A stretch of DNA of 64,000 nucleotides from Anaeromassilibacillus stercoravium (GTDB lineage Bacteria; Bacillota; Clostridia; Oscillospirales; Acutalibacteraceae). The stretch spans positions 1 to 64,000 of the forward strand of contig DWYE01000069.1 of assembly GCA_019118845.1 (NCBI GenBank), read 5' to 3'. This document shows, in pieces, positions 25,009 to 33,924 of this stretch. The stretch's first letter is position 1, and each line of letters begins with the position of its first letter. The notes under the pieces were generated by a model. The model made no database searches. It was given only the letters and a program-made list of their open reading frames with translations, and was not told where the DNA came from. The position numbers and the translations under genes are program-made.

Positions 25009-25611
25009 TTATTTCCCCACTTGAGGTTCATCGGCTTTCTGAACCCGATCCGCCTCGGTGATGGCACGCAGGACGCGGCAAGGGTTCCCCAAGGCAATGA
25101 CATTTGGGGGAATATCCTTTGTCACCACGCTTTTCGCGCCGATGACGCTCCCCTCGCCAATGGTGACCCCCGGAAGGATGGTGACGTCGGCCCCAATCCA
25201 AACATTGTCGCCAATGGCAATCGGCCTTGCCTGCTCCAAGCCCTGGTTTCGCTCCTCTGCCACAAGCGGATGGTTTGCCGTGTACATGCCGCAATTGGGG
25301 CCGATAAAGCAATGCTTGCCGATGGTGATCGGCGCGCCGTCCATCAGGTAGGCATTGTGGTTGAGAAAGGTCTCCTCCCCGATCCGGCAATTGTAGCCGT
25401 AGTCCGTGTAAAACGGGGCCAGGATGGTGACACGTTCGCCCTTATGGGGCAAAAGTTGATTCAGCAGCTCTTCCTTCCGCTCGGAGTCTTTGGGGCGCGT
25501 CTGGTTAAACGCAAAGCATAAATCTTCGGCCTGCAACCGCTCTTCCAGCAGTTCCGCATCATAATTGGCATCGTACCAGAGGCCCTTTTCCAGCTTTTCA
25601 CGCTCAGTCAT
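25009..25611 (-). CDS. Maltose/galactoside O-acetyltransferase family protein
   Basis: 200 residues. The N-terminal Mac domain (M-T-E-R-E-K-L-E-K-G-L-W-Y-D-A-N) is followed by a left-handed beta-helix with hexapeptide repeats (I-G-P-N-C-G, I-G-D-N-V-W-I-G-A-D-V-T-I-L-P-G, I-G-E-G-S-V-I-G-A). The catalytic histidine lies in the T-A-N-H-P motif. The family transfers acetyl groups from acetyl-CoA to sugars; the true acceptor is unknown. Start ATG has GGAGGAG 7 nt upstream; a further 14 codons are open without a ribosome site. Confidence 0.92.
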   Translation of the reverse strand: MTEREKLEKGLWYDANYDAELLEERLQAEDLCFAFNQTRPKDSERKEELLNQLLPHKGERVTILAPFYTDYGYNCRIGEETFLNHNAYLMDGAPITIGKHCFIGPNCGMYTANHPLVAEERNQGLEQARPIAIGDNVWIGADVTILPGVTIGEGSVIGAKSVVTKDIPPNVIALGNPCRVLRAITEADRVQKADEPQVGK

Positions 25612-25708
25612 TGTAAAACTCCTCCCCATCATGGCATTGCCATCGATTTTCATTTTTATTCTGCCCGCCCTCTACAACCAAAGGCGGCCGCTCCGGCCTC
25701 CTGGCTTT

Positions 25709-25744
25709 AAAAAATCTCCACCAAAGAGTTGGTGGAGATTTTTC
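25709..25744. terminator. Bidirectional intrinsic terminator after the lysozyme gene
   Basis: Perfect 13-bp arms (25710-25722 and 25731-25743) ending in A/T runs on both sides. It ends the minus-strand lysozyme transcript 20 bp past its stop. Confidence 0.9.
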
Positions 25745-25763
25745 CATTCGGTTGCTTTGGGAT

Positions 25764-28652
25764 TTACTGCGTGTCCAGATAGGCCAGCGCAGCGGGATAA
25801 GTATACCCATAGGTGTTCACACGGGAGGCGCTGTAGTCGTTGTAGTTGTAGACATTCGCCTCACCCAACCGGCGGTACAAGAGCCCCGCATAACTCTTTC
25901 CACCCGCTTGGTTCCAGCGCAGCATATCGGTTCCAAACGCATAAGCGTTTGTGTAATTGAGGTCATGGACCAGATTCGCACCGTTTAAGGTCACATAGCC
26001 GGAATTGATCCAGCCCGTGGAACCATTCGGCAGCGTCGCCAGATACCAGCCGTCCTTCTGGTTGCTGAAATTGGCCGATGTGACCGTGATGGCCGTTCCC
26101 TTTTCGGCTTCACAGACCTGCGTCCCGGATAAGCTCGGCGTGGAACGCACCACTGTCGCCTTGCTGATCGTGGCAGACATCCCCGTGCCAAAATCCTGGG
26201 GCGGGACCACGGCATTCAAAATGATGCGCCGCAGGTCGATCTCCGACGACGTGCTGTTCCAATAGCCCGCGCCTACATTGTATCCGAAGCTCACCAGGCT
26301 GTCGAATTGACACTGGCTCATCAGCAAATTGTTCTGCGTGATAAACTTATTGACCTCTGTGGTATAGGACGCGCTGTTGACGGTGTTGACCAGCAGGGAC
26401 CATGCCTCCGTCTTGGAGAGGTCGTTATAGAATGTATCGCCCTCTTTGAGCGTGAGGCCATAGCCGAGGGTCGGTACCTGGGTGGAAGTCAGCTTGTCCG
26501 CATAGACGGATGCGCTGTAGCCCTCCCAATTGGCGATCAGCTCGATCATCTTGTCGCTGGCGCGGCGCTGTTCGGAGGTGGTCACGGTGTAATCCTGCGA
26601 GGACACCACATAAGCGCTGGTTTCAAAGCTCTCCGCGCTGTAAACGCCGCCCTGCGAAGAGCTGACCGTCACACGGTAAGTCCCCTGTTCTGTGAGATTC
26701 ATCGCCGCTTTCCAGACCTTTGTGCTGGTCTGGCCGGTCGTCTCCGTCGTGCTGGATGTGGCGGAAATCATCTGCGTCGTGCCGCTCGGGAACTGCACCG
26801 TAAAGCGCACCCCGTCGCGGGTGGTGTCCGTAATGGCCGTAAATGTCACCGCAGAACCCACGCCGGCAATGTTGGGCGACGCATAGGCGGTGCGCACCGG
26901 CTCCGCCGCCGTCACAGTGACCGTGCAGGTCTTGGACTGGGAACCCGATGTGGCCGTAATCACCGCTGTACCGGGGGAAACGCCATAGATATAGCCGTTG
27001 GTGACGGTCGCCACAGCGGTATTGCTGCTGCTCCAAGTCACCGACGCGGTGCTTGGATTTGCCGTCGCCTTGATATAGAGCGTCTTGCCCGCGGAAACCG
27101 TCCCGGAGGTGCGGGAAATCGTCAAAACATCCGCCGAAACGCCCGTCTGCCCATTGTAGAGGAATTGAATGTATTCGTTGCTGACATATCCCGTCAGATT
27201 GTTGGCCGTCTGCACCTTGGTCCACCCGGCATTGGAGGTGTCGAGTACCGTGAGGGTCGCGCCCTTGAGCAGGGTTGCCACCTGGTCGTACTGCGTACCC
27301 GGGCCGCTGCGCAAGCGCAGCGCATCCGCCGTTACCGTCGCCCCGGTGATCGTCTGCCCGTCCCCTGTGTTCCCGGTCCCTGGGTCGGTGCCCGTGGAGG
27401 CCGTCTGAATGTCGAGGTACTGCTTCATGCAGTACCCTTCCGTCCCATCCGACGTCCGGATTTTTGCCCAGGTCGCATGGGAATTATCCGTCACGGTGAC
27501 GTTCTCCTGGGGGAAGAGCGCACGGATCACTTCATAGCTCGTCCCCGCCCCGGTGCGCATAGCAACGCTCTCCTTGGCCGTTGCGGGCAAGCTTTCATTT
27601 GCAGTGGACGATCCGCCCGCCGCATCCGACGGGTCGGACGGCGTACCCGAAGTGGAATTGGCCTGGATGTCCAAAAATTCTTTGGAACAACACCCCACCG
27701 TCCCATCCGCTGTGCGGACCCTGGCCCATGTCGGATGGGAATTGTCGATCACGGTGACGGTATCGCCCTGTTGCATGGTCTTGATGATCGCGTAGCTGGG
27801 ACCCGCGCCCTCCCGCAGGTTTAAGTTTTCCTTCACGGTCGCGATGATCTCCCCGCTGGTCCCAGAGCTGGAGGAACCGGTATTGCCGCCGGACGAGCTC
27901 CCGGAGATGGTCAAATACTGCCGGCTGCAATATCCCTCCTGGCCGGAGGTCGTGCGCACTTTCACCCACTCCGCATTGGAGTTATCCAATACGGAGACGG
28001 AAACCCCCTGTGCCAAGGTCAGTACACGGTCATAATTGGTCCCGGGACCGGTGCGCAGATTGAGATAATCCTGGGTGACCGCCGTCATGCCGGTGGAAGT
28101 ACCCGAACCGGTAGAGGATGAGGAACCGCCCGTTGCGGCCGAACCGCTCAAATACTCTTTCAGGCAGTACCCTTCCAACCCGCTGGCTGTGCGCACCTTT
28201 GCCCAGGTTGCATGGGAGCTGTCCAAAATCGTGACCGACGCGCCTTCCGCCAAGGTGGTGACAATGCCATAGCTGGTGCCCACCCCTTTGCGCACGTTGA
28301 GGTTTGCCGTGGTGACCGCTGTATCGCCCGTCGCCAAGGCCCCGTATGTAGCGGTGGAAAGGCTGCCAACCGCCGTCAAATATTCCTTGCTGCAATACCC
28401 CTCCTGGCCGGAGGCCAACCGCACTTTGGCCCATTCGCCCTGGGAATCGTCTAGGATGGTGACTTCCGTGCCCTTTGGCATGGTCAAAAGGACGGAATAG
28501 GACTGGCCGGCGCCCGTGCGCAAATTTAGATAATCCGTTGTCTGCGCCGTCGAAGCCGCCCATGCACCTGTTGGCAGCGCGGTGACTGCGAGAGAAACGG
28601 TGCACAATAGGGCGGCCGCTGCCGAGCCCATCCGCCGAAAATGCTTCCTCAA
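25764..28652 (-). CDS. Secreted multi-SH3 GH24 lysozyme (muramidase)
   Basis: 962 residues. Order: Sec signal peptide (1-32); six bacterial SH3 repeats of 57-85 residue spacing (about 38-510) with the pattern L-N-x-R-x-G-x-G-x-x-Y ... W-x-K-V-x-x-x-x-G-x-E-G-Y-x-x-x-x-Y-L; a BIG2-like domain (about 515-595); a second beta domain (about 600-690); a phage-type GH24 lysozyme domain starting at about 705 with the Glu-Asp-Thr triad visible as W-E-G, Y-A-D and P-T-L-G-Y-G; and a seventh SH3 domain with a C-terminal extension. It should cut peptidoglycan, with the SH3 repeats binding the wall. Start is TTG with AGGAG 9 nt upstream. A monocistronic unit with its own promoter and terminator. Confidence 0.92.
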   Translation of the reverse strand: MRKHFRRMGSAAAALLCTVSLAVTALPTGAWAASTAQTTDYLNLRTGAGQSYSVLLTMPKGTEVTILDDSQGEWAKVRLASGQEGYCSKEYLTAVGSLSTATYGALATGDTAVTTANLNVRKGVGTSYGIVTTLAEGASVTILDSSHATWAKVRTASGLEGYCLKEYLSGSAATGGSSSSTGSGTSTGMTAVTQDYLNLRTGPGTNYDRVLTLAQGVSVSVLDNSNAEWVKVRTTSGQEGYCSRQYLTISGSSSGGNTGSSSSGTSGEIIATVKENLNLREGAGPSYAIIKTMQQGDTVTVIDNSHPTWARVRTADGTVGCCSKEFLDIQANSTSGTPSDPSDAAGGSSTANESLPATAKESVAMRTGAGTSYEVIRALFPQENVTVTDNSHATWAKIRTSDGTEGYCMKQYLDIQTASTGTDPGTGNTGDGQTITGATVTADALRLRSGPGTQYDQVATLLKGATLTVLDTSNAGWTKVQTANNLTGYVSNEYIQFLYNGQTGVSADVLTISRTSGTVSAGKTLYIKATANPSTASVTWSSSNTAVATVTNGYIYGVSPGTAVITATSGSQSKTCTVTVTAAEPVRTAYASPNIAGVGSAVTFTAITDTTRDGVRFTVQFPSGTTQMISATSSTTETTGQTSTKVWKAAMNLTEQGTYRVTVSSSQGGVYSAESFETSAYVVSSQDYTVTTSEQRRASDKMIELIANWEGYSASVYADKLTSTQVPTLGYGLTLKEGDTFYNDLSKTEAWSLLVNTVNSASYTTEVNKFITQNNLLMSQCQFDSLVSFGYNVGAGYWNSTSSEIDLRRIILNAVVPPQDFGTGMSATISKATVVRSTPSLSGTQVCEAEKGTAITVTSANFSNQKDGWYLATLPNGSTGWINSGYVTLNGANLVHDLNYTNAYAFGTDMLRWNQAGGKSYAGLLYRRLGEANVYNYNDYSASRVNTYGYTYPAALAYLDTQ
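26920..28570. repeat. Six SH3-coding direct repeats
   Basis: Six diverged repeats, each about 170-250 bp, encode the N-terminal SH3 domains of the lysozyme. Spacers between them are Gly/Ser/Thr-rich. Recombination between them could change the number of domains. Confidence 0.75.
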
Positions 28653-28787
28653 ATCTGTTCACTCCTATTCCCCAACCGGCATGCCATACCGGGTTCCTGC
28701 CCCGCCTTTCGGCGGCGCTCTATATTATTCCGATAAATCAAAATAAAACACAAACAAAAAACGGCTATTTTTCCAAAATATGTTTTG

Positions 28788-28816
28788 ATTATACCGTAAA
28801 AGCCCAAAATATTCAA
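28788..28816 (-). promoter_or_regulatory. SigA promoter of the lysozyme gene
   Basis: TTGAAT (28811-28816) and TATAAT (28788-28793) on the minus strand, 17 bp apart. The leader is about 130 nt. Confidence 0.75.
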
Positions 28817-29019
28817 GGAAAAATGCGTCAATTGTTTACATAATCTTTGTGGTTTTCTAACCGCTTTTTTATGGATTCTTGCTCCGCAACCAATATCCTA
28901 AAAAGGCACATAAAAAGTAGACGCTTAGACTGCTGCGGAAGCGCTGCATATTCTTTTTCGGAATAAGCTTGACCGGACCGATTGGGCAAACCGCTGCAAA
29001 AATCAACCAAAGGCGCATA

Positions 29020-29215
29020 AAATAAAAAAAGCCCATGCCCTCGGCATGAGTTCTCATTTGTCTGTCCCGCCGACCGGGCTGGTATTCCAGCCACCCGGTC
29101 AGCTTCAACAGTAGTATCATATGTATCAAAAATTGCATTTCCGTTTTGATTTTATGTTCCGGTCTCTCATCTCCTTTCCTGATGTTGTCTTTAGTATACT
29201 GGCGCAATGTGACCG
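29020..29215 (-). ncRNA. Candidate small RNA with terminator
   Basis: On the minus strand a TATACT box (near 29195-29200) is followed by a hairpin with 7+4 bp arms (29072-29082 with 29087-29100) and then a compact terminator, catgcc/ggcatg (29034-29048), with a seven-T run (29024-29030). The only peptide after an AGGAG-like site would be 14 codons. No known RNA family is recognised and the -35 is poor. Confidence 0.35.
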
Positions 29216-29340
29216 TTTTTTGAAGACACTTTGAAAAGTTCGGAAATTTCACTGAAAAATCCGGCCCATCCATCCGCCATTCCATTGTATGCAGCAAAAA
29301 ACGCTGCATGCCTATTTTTTGAAGGTGGGGAAACCGCGCC

Positions 29341-29369
29341 TTGTCTTTCTCCGGCTTGCGCTGTAAAAT
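29341..29369 (+). promoter_or_regulatory. Promoter of proC
   Basis: TTGTCT (29341-29346) and TGTAAAAT with -10 at 29364-29369, spacing 17 bp, with an extended -10 TG. Confidence 0.65.
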
Positions 29370-29428
29370 AGAAAGAAAACACCGTGCCCAAGGCGGACGC
29401 GGCGTCTGGAAAAGGAGCGAAGCGTTTT

Positions 29429-30235
<807 letters not shown>

Positions 30236-30335
30236 TACGCATAAGCGCCGCTTCCCAGGGGACACTACTTCCATCCGTTCCATACGGCCGCATCCGTTGC
30301 GGCTGCACGTATTTTGAACAAAAGGAAGTGTTTCC

Positions 30336-30530
30336 ATGGCAAAGGACATCAAAAAGGAGATCATCGCGGAACTGGACCGCCGCATGGACCTTCTGCGCGA
30401 GCACCAGTACGATCAGATTCAAATCACAGGTAACGAATATTCCGAGCTGAATCAAGCGCTCTCCAAGGTCATCGGCGCCCCCCTGCTGGAAGAGCTGGGC
30501 GACATCAAGGACTTTGTACAAAGCCTTTAA
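30336..30530 (+). CDS. Small hypothetical helical protein
   Basis: 64 residues, charged and probably helical: M-A-K-D-I-K-K-E-I-I-A-E-L-D-R-R-M-D-L-L-type start, ending L-G-D-I-K-D-F-V-Q-S-L. AAAAGGAAG lies 7 nt before the ATG and a good terminator follows 8 bp after the stop, so it is likely a real gene. No family is recognised. It is downstream of proC by 100 bp and may share its transcript. Confidence 0.65.
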   Translation: MAKDIKKEIIAELDRRMDLLREHQYDQIQITGNEYSELNQALSKVIGAPLLEELGDIKDFVQSL

Positions 30531-30535
30531 AAAAA

Positions 30536-30580
30536 CGCGAGGGAAATCAGAATGGATTCTGGTTTCCCTCGTTGTTTTTC
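30536..30580 (+). terminator. Intrinsic terminator after the small gene and proC
   Basis: cgagggaaatcag-type arms (30538-30571) followed by TTGTTTTT. Confidence 0.88.
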
Positions 30581-30758
30581 TGGGAATCCAGCGGGTGCGC
30601 ATTGCGCACACAGCCGGTCATCTTTTACGAAATCCTTCATATACATGGAAAAGGTTCCCGCCCAAAAAGCCTTTGGAATAGGCCTGCTGCGCATACAATT
30701 CCGCGGCGATTTTCGGCCGTTTGCCTTTGAATTGTGTAAAATCTGTATCAAAATTTTC

Positions 30759-30787
30759 TTGACTTACCCCCAAAAATTTCTTATACT
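30759..30787 (+). promoter_or_regulatory. Promoter of the gcv operon
   Basis: TTGACT (30759-30764) and TATACT (30782-30787), exactly 17 bp apart, 30 bp before the glycine riboswitch. Confidence 0.85.
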
Positions 30788-30816
30788 AAGCTTGAAAAGT
30801 ACATAGGATGGATGAA

Positions 30817-30996
30817 GATACCGGGAGAGACCGCGCATTTGCGGCGCCGAAGGGGCTACGCCGAAAACTCTCAGGCAAAAGGGACCGGTATCCGACAAAA
30901 CTCCGAAAAGCCGTATGCCTGCCGGTCCTCCGGCCAACAAGCGGCACCGAAGAAGCAATCCCGTTTTGGGAGAATCTTTCAGGTTGTATGACGGAG
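30817..30996 (+). promoter_or_regulatory. Tandem glycine riboswitch
   Basis: Aptamer 1 (30817-30892): P1 gataccgg/ccggtatc encloses the conserved GGGAGAGACC, GCGCCGAAGGGGC and CTCTCAGGCAAAAGGGACC blocks. Aptamer 2 (30901-30996): P1 ctccg/cggag encloses GGCACCGAAGAAGCAA and GAATCTTTCAGG...GAC, more diverged but recognisable. A terminator follows whose 5' arm shares cggag with the aptamer-2 P1, so glycine binding should prevent termination (an ON switch). The genes below form the glycine cleavage system, as expected for this class. Confidence 0.95.
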
Positions 30997-31028
30997 CGTG
31001 CAAAGATTTGCGCGCCCCGTCTTTTTTT
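30991..31028 (+). terminator. Riboswitch-controlled intrinsic terminator
   Basis: gcgtgcaaa/tttgcgcgc stem with outer acgg/ccgt, followed by seven T. Its 5' arm overlaps P1 of the second glycine aptamer. Confidence 0.88.
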
Positions 31029-31066
31029 ATTTTCCTGGAATTTTGTTTATGAGGAGGATTGTTCCC

Positions 31067-32149
31067 ATGGAAAAGAAAACACCCCTGTATGAACAACACG
31101 TTGCCCTCAAAGGGCGCATCGTTCCCTTTGCCGGTTACCTTTTGCCGGTGCAGTACCCCACAGGTGTGATCGCCGAACATATGGCGGTGCGGCAGCATGT
31201 GGGGCTTTTTGACGTTTCCCACATGGGGGAGGCGTTGATCGAGGGGCCGCAGGCCGAACAAGCGCTCAACTACATCCTCTCCAACCAGTTCACGGGGATG
31301 CCGGTCGGGAAGGCGCGCTATTCCCTGATGCTCAATGAAGCCGGGGGCGTGGTGGATGACCTGATCGTCTACCGCCGCTCGGAGACCTCCTTTTTCCTGG
31401 TTCTGAACGCGGCCAACACCGAAAAGGATCTCGCATGGCTTCGCGCACACCTGCAAGGGGAGGCATCCCTCACCGATCTCTCGGACCGCGTGGCCCAGAT
31501 CGCTGTACAGGGGCCGGAGGCGGACAAAGTCCTCTCCGGGCTGGCCGACCTGGAAGCGCTGCCTAAAAAGTATTATTCCTTCGTGGAGCACGTGACCGTG
31601 GCTAGTGTCCCCTGCATGGTTTCCCGCACCGGATACACCGGGGAAGACGGGTATGAGCTGTATATGGAGCCCAAAGACGCCCCGGCGGTTTGGGAGGCGC
31701 TGGTCCAGGCGGGGGCCACCCCCTGCGGCTTGGGCGCGCGCGACACGCTGCGGCTAGAGGCCTCCATGCCGCTCTATGGGCACGAATTGAACGACCACAT
31801 GGACCCGCTCTGTGCGGGCTTGGGGTTTGCCGTCAAACTCGATAAGGAGGATTTCATCGGGAAGAGCGCGCTGATGCAGCTGGGAGAGCCCGCCCGCGTG
31901 CGTGTGGGCCTCAAAGCGACGGGGCGCGGGATTCTCCGGGAAGATCAGCCCATCTGGATCGACGGAAAAGAAGTGGGCGTCACCACGTCCGGCACCCATT
32001 GCCCCTATCTGGGGGTAAGCTGCGCGATGGCCTATATCGATACCGCCTGTTCCGCCCCCGGCACCGCCGTGGAAGTGGAGGTCCGCGGGCGCCGCGTTGC
32101 AGCGGAAATCGTCCCATTGCCCTTTTACAAACGCACAAAGTCTAAATAA
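31067..32149 (+). CDS. gcvT: Glycine cleavage T protein (aminomethyltransferase)
   Basis: 360 residues. Transfers the methylene group from the H-protein aminomethyl-lipoyl arm to tetrahydrofolate, releasing ammonia. Visible: the G-R-I-V-P-F-A-G-Y-L-L-P-V-Q-Y start, L-F-D-V-S-H-M-G-E near 50, G-Y-T-G-E-D-G-Y-E near 185 (folate-site region) and the L-G-A-R-D-T-L-R-L-E-A block near 225. GAGGAGG lies 9 nt before the ATG. First gene after the glycine riboswitch. Confidence 0.97.
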   Translation: MEKKTPLYEQHVALKGRIVPFAGYLLPVQYPTGVIAEHMAVRQHVGLFDVSHMGEALIEGPQAEQALNYILSNQFTGMPVGKARYSLMLNEAGGVVDDLIVYRRSETSFFLVLNAANTEKDLAWLRAHLQGEASLTDLSDRVAQIAVQGPEADKVLSGLADLEALPKKYYSFVEHVTVASVPCMVSRTGYTGEDGYELYMEPKDAPAVWEALVQAGATPCGLGARDTLRLEASMPLYGHELNDHMDPLCAGLGFAVKLDKEDFIGKSALMQLGEPARVRVGLKATGRGILREDQPIWIDGKEVGVTTSGTHCPYLGVSCAMAYIDTACSAPGTAVEVEVRGRRVAAEIVPLPFYKRTKSK

Positions 32150-32187
32150 ACATTCCATAGAAACGCATTTTTAAGGAGGACGCATTT

Positions 32188-32577
32188 ATGAAAATTCCAA
32201 ATGAACTGCTCTACACCCGGTCCCACGAATGGATTCAAAAGCTCGATGAGACATCCGCGCGCGTCGGTGTAACCGACTACGCACAAAACCAATTGGGCGA
32301 CCTTGTGTTTGTCAATCTGCCCGAGGTCGGCGACCCGGTCACGCCGGGCGAAAGCTTTGCAGATGTGGAGAGCGTCAAAGCGGTCTCCGACCTGTACAGC
32401 CCGGTGGGGGGCACGGTTTCCGCCATCAACGAGGAGCTTCTCGACGCCCCGCAGCGCATCAACGAGGCTCCCTATGACGCCTGGTTCATCGAGGTGGGGG
32501 AAATCACGGAGTACGGCGACCTGATGGACGCCGCCGCCTACGAAGCGTTCTGCGCGGAAGAAGAGGCAAAGCATTGA
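32188..32577 (+). CDS. gcvH: Glycine cleavage H protein
   Basis: 129-residue lipoyl carrier that shuttles the aminomethyl group between P, T and L proteins. The lipoylated lysine lies in E-S-V-K-A-V-S-D near residue 64, with the T-D-Y-A-Q-N-Q-L-G-D strand before it and S-P-V-x-G beyond. AAGGAGG lies 9 nt before the ATG, 38 bp after gcvT. Confidence 0.97.
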   Translation: MKIPNELLYTRSHEWIQKLDETSARVGVTDYAQNQLGDLVFVNLPEVGDPVTPGESFADVESVKAVSDLYSPVGGTVSAINEELLDAPQRINEAPYDAWFIEVGEITEYGDLMDAAAYEAFCAEEEAKH

Positions 32578-32613
32578 CGCCCTACAAAAACGATTGAGAA
32601 GGGAAGAATCGCC

Positions 32614-33924
32614 ATGGGAAGTTACCTTCCGTCCACCGCCGGACAGAAGCGGAAAATGCTGGAGGCTGTCGGCGTCTCGCAGATCGAGGCGCTCTATGAC
32701 AATGTGCCGGCATCCATCCGTCTGGACGGCCTAGACCTCGCCCCCGGCCTCTCGGAGATGGAAGTCTCCGCGCAGATGTGTGCGTTGGCCGATAAAAACC
32801 ACGTGTTCCACACCATCTTCCGCGGCGCTGGCGCATACGACCACTATATCCCCGCGATTGTGGAGCGCGTCTGCAATAAGGAAGAATTTTTGACCGCCTA
32901 CACCCCCTATCAGGCGGAAATCAGCCAGGGGATCCTGCAATCCATTTTTGAATACCAGACCATGATCTGTGAGCTGACCGGCATGGACGCCTCCAACGCC
33001 TCCGTGTACGACGGCGCCTCCGCCGCCGCGGAAGCCGTGGCGATGTGCCGCGACCGCAAACGCAATCGCGCGTTGGTCTCTGCCGCCGCACACCCGGCGG
33101 TGATTCAAACCATCCAAACCTATTGTGCGGGCGCGGATGCGGAGGTTGCGCTCATTCCAACCAAGGACGGGCGCACCGATCTGGACGCCCTGCGCGCCAT
33201 GCTCTGCGATACGGACGCCTGCGTCTATCTGCAACAGCCCAATTTCTACGGCAACCTGGAGGATGCAGAGGCCACCGGCGCCGCCGCTCACGAAGCAGGG
33301 GCCAAATTCATCCTGGGCATCCACCCCATTGCGGCGGCCATTCTCAAGTCGCCGCGCGAATGCGGCGCGGACATCGCCGTGGGAGAAGGCCAGCCGCTCG
33401 GGATGCCGCTCGCCTTTGGCGGACCGTACCTCGGGTTCATGGCCTGTACACAGGCGCTATTCCGCAAGCTGCCGGGCCGCATTGTGGGCGAAACCGTGGA
33501 CGCAGCGGACGAACGCTGCTTTGTGCTCACGCTCCAGGCCAGGGAACAGCACATCCGCCGGGAAAAAGCCTCCTCCAACATCTGCTCCAACCAGGCCCTC
33601 TGTGCCATGCGCGCGGCCGTCTACCTGGCGGCGATGGGGCCCCAGGGGTTGCAAAAAGCGGCGCAGCTCAGCTATGCAAAGGCGCACTACCTCGCGGAAG
33701 AGCTGGAAAAGATCGGCTTCCCGCGCCGCTATCCCGGCGCGTTTTTCCAGGAATTTGTCACAGAAACGCCTCTCCCGGCGGAGCAAATTCTCGCCAAGCT
33801 GGAAGCGCATGACATCTTGGGAGGCTACCCCGTGGAGGGCGGCATCCTCTGGTGTACAACGGAAAAGAACACCAAAGCGCAAATAGATGCCCTGATCGGC
33901 CTGTTGAAGGAGGTGTGCGCATGA
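32614..33924 (+). CDS. gcvPA: Glycine dehydrogenase (decarboxylating) subunit 1
   Basis: 436 residues: the N-terminal half of the P protein in its two-subunit form. Y-L-P-S-T type start, F-R-G-A-G-A-Y-D-H-Y-I-P near 68, E-I-S-Q-G-I-L-Q-S-I-F-E-Y-Q near 110, and E-K-A-S-S-N-I-C-S-N-Q-A-L near 317. It lacks the pyridoxal lysine, which is in subunit 2. Its stop overlaps the gcvPB start (ATGA). Confidence 0.96.
   Translation: MGSYLPSTAGQKRKMLEAVGVSQIEALYDNVPASIRLDGLDLAPGLSEMEVSAQMCALADKNHVFHTIFRGAGAYDHYIPAIVERVCNKEEFLTAYTPYQAEISQGILQSIFEYQTMICELTGMDASNASVYDGASAAAEAVAMCRDRKRNRALVSAAAHPAVIQTIQTYCAGADAEVALIPTKDGRTDLDALRAMLCDTDACVYLQQPNFYGNLEDAEATGAAAHEAGAKFILGIHPIAAAILKSPRECGADIAVGEGQPLGMPLAFGGPYLGFMACTQALFRKLPGRIVGETVDAADERCFVLTLQAREQHIRREKASSNICSNQALCAMRAAVYLAAMGPQGLQKAAQLSYAKAHYLAEELEKIGFPRRYPGAFFQEFVTETPLPAEQILAKLEAHDILGGYPVEGGILWCTTEKNTKAQIDALIGLLKEVCA

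Larger units (their letters stand above)
28653..29428. other. 776-bp gap between the lysozyme gene and proC
   Basis: No protein gene is supported. It holds the lysozyme promoter and leader, the proC promoter (29341-29369) and a candidate minus-strand small transcript ending at about 29024. The part 28820-29020 shows weak reading frames only. Confidence 0.55.

Noticed and set aside
28653..28787. c-di-AMP (ydaO) riboswitch in the lysozyme leader
   Set aside because: Leader is only about 130 nt and lacks the conserved ydaO blocks; two small hairpins are all that can be seen.
28869..29309. A 146-codon minus-strand frame near 29 kb
   Set aside because: It passes straight through two strong hairpins and a seven-T terminator, and has no ribosome site or family likeness.
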